Source: Bacillota bacterium
GTDB lineage: Bacteria > Bacillota > Clostridia > Peptostreptococcales > Anaerovoracaceae
DNA: 60,035 bases
Assembly (NCBI GenBank): GCA_017626845.1
Contig: JAGAHX010000005.1
Span: forward strand, 1-60,035
Direction of reading: 5' to 3'
Part shown: one piece after another, positions 52,924 to 60,035 of the stretch
Numbering within the stretch: the first letter of the stretch is position 1
How the letters are laid out: each line of letters opens with the position of its first letter
Notes under the pieces: model-generated
What the model was told of the DNA's origin: nothing
Databases searched by the model: none
The model's input: the letters and a program-made list of their open reading frames with translations, nothing else
Made by a program: the position numbers and the translations under genes

Positions 52924-53811
52924 ATGAAGAAATTCTTAGCCATCCTGTTAGTCGCCCTGATGATCTTCGGGGTCACCGCCTGCAGCTCATCGGAAGAACC
53001 TGCCGCAGAGCCGGCAGAGACTGGCGGTGAGGCCGCCGAAGCACCGGCGGAAGAACAACTCACCTTGGCACCGGGCAAACTCTCTGTAGCCCTTTCCCCG
53101 GACTTCTCGCCGATGGAATTCGTCGATACCTCTAAAACCGGCCAGGACCAGTATGTAGGCTTCGACGTAACGCTTGCGAAATTCATCGCATCCGAGATGA
53201 ACTGCGAGCTGGTCATCGAACCCATGAGCTTCGATGCCTGCCAGGCGGCTGTCCAGACGCATTCGGTCGACATGTCCATCTCCGGCTTCTCCTACACGCC
53301 GGAGCGTGCGGAAAACTTCAACCTGTCCGACTACTATTACGCCGGCGACAACGAGACGGAGCAGACCATCATCGTGCTGGCGGAAGATGCCGGCAAATGG
53401 ACCAAGGCCGAAGATTACAGCGGCCTGAAGGTCGGCGCCCAGAGCGCTTCCCTGCAGTATAACCTCTGCACGGAGCAGCTGCCCTCCGACACCGAGATCG
53501 TGCTCTACGCAGATCTGGGAACGGCCGTGGAAGCCCTGCGCAGCGGCATCGTGGACGCCGTGGCAGTCGCTTACGGCAACGGCGAAGCCATCATCTCCAA
53601 CAACGATGCCATCGCCATGAGCGGCTTTGAATTCGAAGTCTCCGAAGAGGCCGAAAACAACGTCATCATGATGACCAAAGGCAACGACGCACTGCTGGAA
53701 AAGGTGAACGAGATCCTGGCGAAGGCTTACGAAGCCGGCTATTACGGCCAGTGGTATGAAGACGCGAAGGCGCTTGCCGGCATCGATACGGCGGAAGAGG
53801 TCAGCTACTAG
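52924..53811 (+). CDS. Polar amino-acid ABC transporter substrate-binding lipoprotein
   Basis: A 295-aa periplasmic-binding-type protein (SBP family 3) tethered as lipoprotein: lipobox GVTAC with Cys20, an acidic Ala/Glu linker, then LSVALSPDFSPMEFVD, VGFDVTLAKFIASEMN, DMSISGFSYTPERAENFN and LKVGAQSASLQY. It should deliver a polar amino acid such as cystine, arginine, glutamine or lysine. It starts after AGAAGGAG and is followed by its permease and ATPase. Confidence 0.93.
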   Translation: MKKFLAILLVALMIFGVTACSSSEEPAAEPAETGGEAAEAPAEEQLTLAPGKLSVALSPDFSPMEFVDTSKTGQDQYVGFDVTLAKFIASEMNCELVIEPMSFDACQAAVQTHSVDMSISGFSYTPERAENFNLSDYYYAGDNETEQTIIVLAEDAGKWTKAEDYSGLKVGAQSASLQYNLCTEQLPSDTEIVLYADLGTAVEALRSGIVDAVAVAYGNGEAIISNNDAIAMSGFEFEVSEEAENNVIMMTKGNDALLEKVNEILAKAYEAGYYGQWYEDAKALAGIDTAEEVSY

Positions 53812-53846
53812 GCTGGCAGCGGCGCGAAAACAGATCCGGATCAGAC

Positions 53847-53878
53847 AGGCGGGCTGCTGCTCCTCAGGCGGCCCGCTT
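53847..53878 (+). promoter_or_regulatory. Hairpin between binding-protein and permease genes
   Basis: AGGCGGGC / GCCCGCTT with a 16-base loop but no T run. It may stabilise the upstream mRNA so that more binding protein than permease is made. Confidence 0.45.
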
Positions 53879-53913
53879 CTCTGTTCCGTCCCCGCAGTTT
53901 CAGGAGGATTTCA

Positions 53914-54582
53914 GTGAGCTTTTTTTCCAATATCGCCAAGATCATGACCAAGTACTGGAAGGTGTTTCTGATCCGGGGCGTAGGCTATACGCTTGCGCTC
54001 ACTTCGATCACCGTCTTCTTCGGTGCGATCCTCGGCATCTTTATCTGCCTCGCCAGAATGTCGAAGAACAAGGTCCTCAACAGCATCGCCCTAAATCTGG
54101 GCGAGATCGTGCGCGGCACGCCCATGCTGCTGCAGCTGTATGTCTTCTATCTGGGTCTGCCGCGGCTGTTCCCCGGCATCCCGACCTTCGTGAGCGTCAG
54201 CATCGGCTTTATCCTCAACAGCGCCTGCTACGTGTCCGAGGTGTTCCGTTCGGGCATTCAGGCTGTTGACAAGGGTCAGACGGAGGCGGCCAGAAGCCTC
54301 GGCCTCAGCAGCAAGCAGACCATGACGAAGATCGTGCTGCCCCAGGCCGTCAAGAACATCCTGCCGGCGCTGGGCAACGAATTCATCACCATTACGAAGG
54401 ATACGTCCCTGGCCTCCACGTTCTTTGTGGGTGAGGTGATGACGTCCTATCTGATCGTAAAGGGCAACACGTTCCTCACCATGGAATGCCTGTTTATCGT
54501 GGCCGTGATATACTATGTGATGACCCTCATCCTCAACCGGGTGGTGGGCGTCATGGAGAGGAGGATGCGCACCAGTGATTAA
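53914..54582 (+). CDS. Polar amino-acid ABC transporter permease
   Basis: Permease of 222 aa of the His/Glu/Gln/Arg family. Hydrophobic helices follow [20 protein letters not shown], and the ATPase-contact loop reads [39 protein letters not shown] is typical. It starts with GTG 6 bases after AGGAGG and overlaps the ATPase gene by 8 bases. Confidence 0.94.
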   Translation: MSFFSNIAKIMTKYWKVFLIRGVGYTLALTSITVFFGAILGIFICLARMSKNKVLNSIALNLGEIVRGTPMLLQLYVFYLGLPRLFPGIPTFVSVSIGFILNSACYVSEVFRSGIQAVDKGQTEAARSLGLSSKQTMTKIVLPQAVKNILPALGNEFITITKDTSLASTFFVGEVMTSYLIVKGNTFLTMECLFIVAVIYYVMTLILNRVVGVMERRMRTSD

Positions 54583-55318
54583 AACGGTCGATCTGCATAA
54601 AAGCTTTCACATAGAAGGAAAGAGCGAGCCCCTGCACGTGCTGAAAGGGGTCAGCGAGCACATTAAAAAAGGAGAAGTCGTCTCCATCATCGGCCCCTCC
54701 GGCGGCGGTAAGAGCACGTTTCTTCGCTGCTTAAATCTGCTGGAGGTCCCGGAGAAGGGACAGATCTTCTTCGAGGGCGTGGACATTACGGCCAAGGGGA
54801 TCGACATCGATCTGCACCGCCAGAAGATGGGCATGGTATTTCAGCATTTCAACGTGTTCCCCCATCTGAGCGTGGCGGAAAACATTACGCTGGCGCCGGT
54901 CCTGACGAAAAAGAAAACGCAGGCAGAAGCGGACGAGGCTGCAAAGGAGCTGCTGAACCGGGTCGGACTGCTGGACAAGTGGAACGAGCATCCCGGACGC
55001 CTCTCCGGGGGTCAGAAACAGCGGCTCGCCATCGTGCGGGCGCTGGCCATGGAACCCGACGTAATGCTCTTCGACGAGCCGACTTCGGCGCTTGACCCGG
55101 AGATGGTAGGCGAAGTGCTGGACGTTATCAAGGACCTGGTGAAGTCCGGCATGACCTGCGTGATCGTGACCCATGAGATGGGCTTTTGCCGGGAAGTTTC
55201 CGACCGCATCCTGTTTATGGACGGCGGGAACATCGCGGAAAGCGGCACGCCGGAGGAGGTCTTCGGCCATCCGCAGAATCCCAGAACCCAGGAATTTTTA
55301 AGCAAGGTGCTGTATTGA
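54575..55318 (+). CDS. Polar amino-acid ABC transporter ATPase
   Basis: GlnQ/HisP-type ATPase of 247 aa. Walker [10 protein letters not shown], signature [15 protein letters not shown], Walker [16 protein letters not shown]-loop VTHEMGF. GTG start overlapping the permease stop. Together with the two genes before it, it forms a complete importer; a terminator follows. Confidence 0.95.
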   Translation: MIKTVDLHKSFHIEGKSEPLHVLKGVSEHIKKGEVVSIIGPSGGGKSTFLRCLNLLEVPEKGQIFFEGVDITAKGIDIDLHRQKMGMVFQHFNVFPHLSVAENITLAPVLTKKKTQAEADEAAKELLNRVGLLDKWNEHPGRLSGGQKQRLAIVRALAMEPDVMLFDEPTSALDPEMVGEVLDVIKDLVKSGMTCVIVTHEMGFCREVSDRILFMDGGNIAESGTPEEVFGHPQNPRTQEFLSKVLY

Positions 55319-55325
55319 GCAGCCG

Positions 55326-55352
55326 GCCCCGCAGAAAACGCGGGGCTTTTTT
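55326..55352 (+). terminator. Intrinsic terminator after the importer
   Basis: GCCCCGC-AGAAAAC-GCGGGGC with a run of six T. Confidence 0.85.
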
Positions 55353-55421
55353 CATGCACGGCGCAACGCGCATATAGTATAATCGGTCTGTAAGAGTGAA
55401 GGGCCCATCGACAAAAGGAGT

Positions 55422-55982
55422 ATGGAATTGAACGATACCAGGATCCTGGAATTATACAACGCGAGAGATGAGGAAGCCATCGAGCAGACCCGGCTTTGCT
55501 ACGGGTCAAAGCTGCTGGCGGTCGCCATGCGCATCCTCGAGGACAAACCGGATGCGGAGGAATGCGAGAACGACACGTATCTAAAGACGTGGAACTCCAT
55601 CCCGCCTAACCAGCCGGTCTATTTTCTGGCGTACATCGTAAAGATCTGCCGGAACACCGCGCTGGGCATGCTGGAAAAGCGGGGCGCGCAGAAGCGGTCC
55701 GCCCAGATGGTAGAGCTGACAGGGGAGATGGAGCAGTGCATCCCCGATGCCATGGCCGAACGGGAGTTCGAGCCGGAAGGGCTGGGGGCGCTGCTGAGCA
55801 CGTTTCTTCGGACGGAGACCAAGGACAACCGGACGATCTTCGTGCGGCGCTACCTGATGGAGGAATCGGTGGCAGAGGTCGCGGAGGCGCTGGGATTTTC
55901 CGAGAGTAAGGTAAAAAGCTCGCTTCTCCGCACGCGGGGCAAACTGAAGGAATACCTGGAGAAGGAAGGGGTTCGGATATGA
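55422..55982 (+). CDS. ECF-type RNA polymerase sigma factor
   Basis: A 186-aa alternative sigma factor. Region 2: LYNARDEEAIEQTRLCYGSK, PDAEECENDTYLKTWNSIPP; region 4: FVRRYLMEESVAEVAEALGF, SESKVKSSLLRTRGKLKEYL. It redirects RNA polymerase on an envelope or other signal. A TATAAT at 55378-55383 lies upstream without a clear -35, which allows autoregulation. It overlaps the next gene by 4 bases (ATGA), the usual layout for a sigma/anti-sigma pair. Confidence 0.9.
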   Translation: MELNDTRILELYNARDEEAIEQTRLCYGSKLLAVAMRILEDKPDAEECENDTYLKTWNSIPPNQPVYFLAYIVKICRNTALGMLEKRGAQKRSAQMVELTGEMEQCIPDAMAEREFEPEGLGALLSTFLRTETKDNRTIFVRRYLMEESVAEVAEALGFSESKVKSSLLRTRGKLKEYLEKEGVRI

Positions 55983-56833
55983 AGGGTTACGATCTGTTAA
56001 AGGGAATGGGACATATCGACGACGATCTGGTCGCCGAGGCGCTGGAGGCGGAAGCTGCCGCAGTGCCGGAAGAGCGCAAAGTCGTTCGTCTGGGCCGCTT
56101 TGCCGGTTGGTCCGCAGCGCGCCGTTGGGGGACGGCTGTCGCTGCGATCGCGGTGCTGTGTCTGGCGGGTCTCGGTGCATTCGGGGGGATGGGCCAGGCT
56201 TCGAAAGACGCGACGCCGGCGGCAGGAGCACCCATGCTGGGTGTGACCCAGGAAGGGGAGCAAAAGAACACGATGAATCTGGGACTGACGGCGGAGAGCG
56301 CCGAAGAAGGCGCGCCGGAAATGGCCGAAGAGCCGGTAGAGATGGCGGAGCTCGACGAAGCGGCTCCTGCGGAGACAGAACCTCTGCCCACGGAAGGGGT
56401 GGAGATGCCGACCAGCGATAGTTATGCATACGCCGGTATGGACGAAGATGCCTATGGCGGCAAGGAGCTGGTCTCCGGTTATGGGGACGCGCCGGAAGGC
56501 TGCTATGTGACGCCGAAGAACGGCACGACAGGGTATTCCGAACCGCTGCGGGCAGCCATGAAAGAATACGGCGATGAGGCGGTCTACCGGGTATTCGTGG
56601 ATATCTTCGCAGACGAAAAGCAGTTGGCCCCGGAAGATCCGGAAGTGGCAGAACTGCTGCGGGAAGTCGCGGGCGGTCAGGACATCACCACGGCGGTTGA
56701 GACCTACACGGATGCAGACGGCATAGAGCACGTCTATCCCACGATGCACGCCGCCTACGAACAGCTGCAGAACTTTGCGGCGGACGACGCCCACGGCTGG
56801 ATGCTGTTCCTGTACGATGAGAGAGTGAAATAG
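55979..56833 (+). CDS. Membrane protein partner of the sigma factor (putative anti-sigma)
   Basis: A 284-aa protein: a short cytoplasmic N-terminus (about 45 residues, LLKGMGHIDDDLVAEALEAE), one membrane helix (WGTAVAAIAVLCLAGLGAFG) and a large outer part with an acidic Pro/Glu/Ala linker and a C-terminal soluble domain. This topology and the ATGA overlap with the sigma gene support a role as anti-sigma factor. No zinc (HxxxCxxC) motif is seen. The outer domain is not recognised. Confidence 0.7.
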   Translation: MKGYDLLKGMGHIDDDLVAEALEAEAAAVPEERKVVRLGRFAGWSAARRWGTAVAAIAVLCLAGLGAFGGMGQASKDATPAAGAPMLGVTQEGEQKNTMNLGLTAESAEEGAPEMAEEPVEMAELDEAAPAETEPLPTEGVEMPTSDSYAYAGMDEDAYGGKELVSGYGDAPEGCYVTPKNGTTGYSEPLRAAMKEYGDEAVYRVFVDIFADEKQLAPEDPEVAELLREVAGGQDITTAVETYTDADGIEHVYPTMHAAYEQLQNFAADDAHGWMLFLYDERVK

Positions 56834-56847
56834 AAAAATAAATATGG

Positions 56848-56892
56848 TACAATAGTCCCCGGACGCCCGGAAAAGGGCAGAAAGGGACTATT
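56848..56892 (+). promoter_or_regulatory. Promoter and terminator/SD hairpin before the LysO-like gene
   Basis: AATAGTCCC (56851-56859) pairs with GGGACTATT (56884-56892), followed by TTT; the 3' arm contains the ribosome site AGGGA. TACAAT (56848-56853) would start transcription inside or after the 5' arm. Confidence 0.5.
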
Positions 56893-56895
56893 TTT

Positions 56896-57858
56896 ATGCA
56901 GGATGCTGTGATGTATTTAGGTAGCTGTGTGTTGGGATATTTTGCGGGCCTTCCGCTGCGCAAATGGAGCGCACGGCTGGCGTGGCTTGATCCTGCCCAG
57001 AATTTCCTGGTCCTCTTTCTGATCTTCGCCATGGGCCTGCGCATCGGCTCCAACGAAGAAGCCGTCCGCAGCATCGGTTCATACGGGCTTTACGCCCTTG
57101 TCTTTACCGTCGTCGTTCTGCTGTTCTCCATGCTTTCCGTTTCCCTGATCCGGCGCCTTCTGGGCTACGACCGCTACGGGGAAAAGGGCAGCAGCGGCAA
57201 TGCGCCGGGCCGTCCGCAGGAGGCATACGGCGTTTCCGGGACCGGTTCCAACACGCTGAAGATGGTGGGGCTGGTGGCTGCCGGACTGCTGATCGGCCAC
57301 CTGCTTGTAAAGAACAGTGTGCTGAACGCGGAGACCCTGGGCACCGCATCCGGAAAATGCATCACCGTCGGCCTCTGCTCGCTGCTGGTCATGATCGGCA
57401 TGTCCTTAGGTCTGGAAGGCAAGATCGCCTCCGACATCCGCTCCGCAGGCCGCATTGCCTTCATCCTGCCGCTGGCCGTAGCTGCCGGCACCTTCGCAGG
57501 CTCCGCGCTTTGCTCCCTGTTCCTGCCCCTTTCCCTGCGGGAATGCTTCGCCATCGGGTCCGGCTTCGGCTGGTATTCCCTGAGCTCCGGCATCATCTTG
57601 GATGCAGGATACGTGGCGGCGGGGACCATCGCCTTTATGCACAACGTTATGCGGGAGCTGTTTTCGGTCATCTTCATCCCCGTTGCCGCCCAAAAGTGCG
57701 GTTGGCTGGAAGCTGTGGCGCTGCCGGGGTCACCGGCCATGGACGTGTGCCTTCCCGTTGCCGCCCGGGCCACCAATGCCCGCATCGGCATCTGTTCCTT
57801 CGTAACGGGCTTTCTGCTCTCCCTCGCAGTGCCCTTCATCGTCCCCCTGTTTTTGTAG
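56896..57858 (+). CDS. LysO-family lysine exporter
   Basis: A 320-aa membrane protein with about eight hydrophobic helices. The LysO (YbjE, DUF340) signature is present: FLVLFLIFAMGLRIGSNEE, the conserved GSGFGWYSLSSG and LPGSPAMDVCLPVAARA. The family exports L-lysine and toxic lysine analogues. The middle loop (residues about 90-115) is Gly/Ser-rich and variable. No lysine riboswitch is seen upstream. In a lysine fermenter it may guard against overload; that is inference. Confidence 0.85.
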   Translation: MQDAVMYLGSCVLGYFAGLPLRKWSARLAWLDPAQNFLVLFLIFAMGLRIGSNEEAVRSIGSYGLYALVFTVVVLLFSMLSVSLIRRLLGYDRYGEKGSSGNAPGRPQEAYGVSGTGSNTLKMVGLVAAGLLIGHLLVKNSVLNAETLGTASGKCITVGLCSLLVMIGMSLGLEGKIASDIRSAGRIAFILPLAVAAGTFAGSALCSLFLPLSLRECFAIGSGFGWYSLSSGIILDAGYVAAGTIAFMHNVMRELFSVIFIPVAAQKCGWLEAVALPGSPAMDVCLPVAARATNARIGICSFVTGFLLSLAVPFIVPLFL

Positions 57859-57870
57859 CAGCACAAGGGG

Positions 57871-57897
57871 AACACAAAGTACCTGTCCCTCTGTGTT
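57871..57897. repeat. GTACCTGTCCC repeat, copy 2
   Basis: ACACAAAG / CTCTGTGT imperfect stem around TACCTGTCC. It matches the complement of 24834-24859 in about 22 of 26 positions. Confidence 0.65.
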
Positions 57898-57984
57898 TTG
57901 TAAATTTCATCCAATTTCCTGTTGCAATTGCCAAATGTTGCCTGTATAATAATGGCAACTTCTTTGCGTGGGGACAAAGAAAGG

Positions 57985-59193
57985 ATGAAAAGAATCGCTT
58001 TACTCACAGCGGCACTGGTCGTTCTTTTGACCGTGCCCATCTCCGCGGCCTCTCCGTTCTCCGACGTGCGACAGACGGACTGGTTCGCTTCTTACGTGGA
58101 AACGGCCCGGGATCTGGGCATCGTTTCTGGCTATCCCGACGGCAGTTTTAAGCCTTCCCGCCAGGTCTCCTACGGGGAATTCCTCGCCATGGCCATGCGC
58201 GGGCAGGGCACATCGAACGCGGCCGTGACCCCTTACAAAGCCCACTGGGCCAGACCCTTCTACGACGCTGCGGCGGCGCAGGAGATCTTCAGCGAGACGC
58301 AGATCTCCTCCCGCAGCCTGGATGAACCCATTCCCAGACGGGACATGGCGCTCATCATGGCGGGCCTGCTGAACCGGGCAGGGCTGGGCGGAAAGAATGT
58401 AAAGCAGGCGGACCGCCTCTTTACGGACGTGGAAGCCTCCGACGAACGGGAATACCCCATCGCCCTCTGTGCCTATTACGGCGCACTCACCGGCTATCCC
58501 GACGGCACGTTCCGGCCGCTGGGCTTTTTGACGCGGGCGGAAGCGGCGACGGCCATGACGGCGCTGTCGGGAATCACCGGGGCGCAGGCGGTAGCTGAGC
58601 CGGTGCCTGCTGAACCCCAGCCGGCTCCTGCACCCGCCGAAAAGCCCTCAGAGCCGAAGACCCGGGAAGAACTGCTGGAGCGGGACGATTCCCGCGCGCT
58701 GGTCAAGACGGGCGACCCGGAAGTCCTATCGTTTATGGACGATGCAGCCCGGGAATATCTGCAGTCCGTGGTGTCCTCCGCCCGTTTCGTGAAGGAGGAC
58801 GGCAAGTACCTCGTAAAACTCACCTGGCCCGCGCTGCCCAAAGGCTGCGGCGGCAAGATCGACGTGCAGGTCTGCGACAAAAACGGCACGGGCCTGGACG
58901 GCTACGTGTGGATCTGCCGCAAGGGCATGGAAAAGATGCCCACCTACCGGCAGGATCTGAAGGTCGCCGGCGGTGCACAGTTCGTCTTCGATCTGACGGA
59001 TCTGAAGAATGCCGGGACTGCGGCACTGCTGGTGACGGTCACCCGGGAGGAAGGCGGCACCGAAAGCAGCCTTGCCCTGGCGGAACAGGACCTGGTCTCG
59101 GGCAAAACACAGGTGCAGTACAAGGTGGCGTCGGACCGCTACCAGCTGTCCGGCACGCTGCCCCTGGATGCCCCGGTCTTTCAGTGGAAGTAG
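57985..59193 (+). CDS. Secreted SLH-domain protein
   Basis: A 402-aa protein beginning at the ATG that follows AAAGAAAGG, with a signal peptide ending PISAAS. Three SLH modules cover about residues 20-200 (FSDVRQTDWFASYVETARDL, then HWARPFYDAAAAQEIF, then REYPIALCAYYGALTGYPDG). A Pro/Ala/Glu linker leads to a beta-rich C-terminal domain of unknown role (FVKEDGKYLVKLTWPALPKG). It probably sits in the S-layer. The following gene starts 9 bases later and looks co-expressed. Confidence 0.85.
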   Translation: MKRIALLTAALVVLLTVPISAASPFSDVRQTDWFASYVETARDLGIVSGYPDGSFKPSRQVSYGEFLAMAMRGQGTSNAAVTPYKAHWARPFYDAAAAQEIFSETQISSRSLDEPIPRRDMALIMAGLLNRAGLGGKNVKQADRLFTDVEASDEREYPIALCAYYGALTGYPDGTFRPLGFLTRAEAATAMTALSGITGAQAVAEPVPAEPQPAPAPAEKPSEPKTREELLERDDSRALVKTGDPEVLSFMDDAAREYLQSVVSSARFVKEDGKYLVKLTWPALPKGCGGKIDVQVCDKNGTGLDGYVWICRKGMEKMPTYRQDLKVAGGAQFVFDLTDLKNAGTAALLVTVTREEGGTESSLALAEQDLVSGKTQVQYKVASDRYQLSGTLPLDAPVFQWK

Positions 59194-59202
59194 GTGGCGG
59201 CC

Positions 59203-60035
59203 ATGAAGCTTCGCAATCTGCTTCGCAGGGGACTTTCCCTGCTCCTCACCGGCACGCTCCTCTTTGGAAGCGCGCCCGTCTCCGCCCTGTCTTTTTCAGA
59301 AGCGGAGACCTCTTCCTCGCCTTTGGGCAAGGTGTCCGGCAATTGGACGCTGGACCTGTGGCATTATTCCGGCGGCTACTGGAAAGTGGGCAATAAGGGA
59401 AGCGAACAGATCCGCATCGAGGATTCGCAGATCCGCGCCCTGGACCAGTATCTGCAGGCGAACAACAAGGCCGTGTTCACCGTTTCCGTGCCGGCCGAGA
59501 CCGCTGCTCTGATCTCGGAGGGCGTCCGCGGAAAGGACTGGCAGGTGGAATTTACGGATTACCGGGGCCGGGACTGCTCCATGCTTTTTGCAGAAAGCGC
59601 TCCCGCTGAGGTGACCCTCAAGAGCGGCAGCCAGATCGAATTCACCGCAACGCCGGTATTTCATTTCAACAACAGCGGCGCAAGTCTGCGGGATTACGTG
59701 CCCGGCATGTCCGTTACGGTGCCTTTGGTCGACCGGAAGTACGGCTATAACATCTACTCTGTCTTCGGCAACGGCCGGTCCGCTGTGCAGGGACTGGGGT
59801 ATTTCAATGAGGATGACCCCTCCGACACCGGCAGCAGCGCCATCCACCCATCTTTCATAACGGGAAAGAGCGGCGCGCTGGAAGGGGGTCACCCCATTAC
59901 CCTGGGCGTAAACGTTGTGGATTCCGCGGGCTATTCCATCGGCAGCGGCACCTTCGCTGCGGCGGGCGCCTGCGGTCTGCACTTCGAATTTCCCGTCAGC
60001 CTTTCGTTTACGGACCTGCGTACGCCCGAGCCGGA
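59203..60035 (+). CDS. Secreted protein, 3' end outside window
   Basis: An open frame from ATG 59203 (after AGGTGG) to the window end, at least 277 codons. It starts MKLRNLLRRGLSLLLTG and has a signal peptide ending PVSALS, then a beta-rich outer domain (GNWTLDLWHYSGGYWKVGNK and on). No family recognised. It is directly behind the SLH gene and may be its partner in the cell envelope. Confidence 0.75.
   Translation, partial: MKLRNLLRRGLSLLLTGTLLFGSAPVSALSFSEAETSSSPLGKVSGNWTLDLWHYSGGYWKVGNKGSEQIRIEDSQIRALDQYLQANNKAVFTVSVPAETAALISEGVRGKDWQVEFTDYRGRDCSMLFAESAPAEVTLKSGSQIEFTATPVFHFNNSGASLRDYVPGMSVTVPLVDRKYGYNIYSVFGNGRSAVQGLGYFNEDDPSDTGSSAIHPSFITGKSGALEGGHPITLGVNVVDSAGYSIGSGTFAAAGACGLHFEFPVSLSFTDLRTPEP

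Noticed and set aside
56834-56895. Lysine riboswitch before the LysO-like gene
   Set aside because: The gap is only 62 bases and lacks the lysine aptamer core.

Overview
The window reads as chromosomal DNA of a GC-rich, anaerobic, Gram-positive member of the Clostridia (Bacillota). This is inferred from gene content: a lysine-fermentation gene pair, S-layer-homology (SLH) proteins, a class B sortase with a surface protein, the prfA/tsaC/rpiB/upp/tyrS housekeeping order, rubredoxin and ferredoxin proteins, and strong AGGAGG ribosome sites. An amino-acid-fermenting, butyrate-forming gut or digester relative (for example near Intestinimonas/Oscillospiraceae) would fit, but the species cannot be named from sequence reading alone. 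Almost every gene lies on the + strand; only 14007-16343 and 41999-43007 run the other way.

Layout. 1-2055 is the end of a lysine-to-butyrate cluster (lysine 5,6-aminomutase beta subunit, then a two-subunit CoA-transferase). 2156-5935 holds an Asp/Glu racemase, a DmpA-type aminopeptidase, a C39-like lipoprotein and a small membrane protein. 6107-6746 is a HigB/RelE-type toxin-antitoxin pair with a clear promoter and palindromic operators. 7020-12175 is a surface cassette: a von Willebrand A adhesin split by a run of nine G, a class B sortase and a hybrid histidine kinase; an SLH/WG-repeat protein follows. 14007-16343 (minus) carries an AlaX-type editing protein and an iron alcohol dehydrogenase. 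Behind them lies an AT-rich spacer with a cluster of DnaA-box-like sites. 16843-24791 is housekeeping (tex, nudC, prfA, a tsaC-rpiB fusion, upp, tyrS). 24861-28443 is a three-subunit molybdenum hydroxylase and 28500-32539 a MacB-like ABC system. 32671-33661 is a structured leader RNA followed by rplM-rpsI.

33721-36476 is a small islet of unrecognised genes bounded by two copies of a 60-bp terminator segment. 36477-39600 is scarred DNA: a cluster of TGTATCG-type repeats, GGGGACGGTT palindromes, a methyltransferase with a beheaded ABC transporter, a PrsW-like protease and a decayed gene. 39601-43007 has a YcxB-like protein, a GNAT, a metallo-beta-lactamase/rubredoxin fusion and a membrane Fe-S pair. 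43116-44741 is an SLH-anchored HAD phosphatase. 44904-52706 encodes a 2600-residue, alpha-helical, repeat-containing protein that I cannot assign to any family. 52924-59193 holds a polar amino-acid ABC importer, an ECF sigma factor with a membrane partner, a LysO-like exporter and another SLH protein; a last secreted protein runs off the window end.

The strongest leads for new biology are the phase-variable adhesin/sortase cassette, the giant repeat protein with an 11-bp direct-repeat promoter motif that recurs in the window, the rplM leader RNA, the TsaC-RpiB fusion that keeps an internal ribosome site, the islet flanked by duplicated terminators, and the two repeat clusters at 16.4-16.7 kb and 36.6-36.9 kb. 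No CRISPR array, rRNA, tRNA, transposase or integrase was seen.
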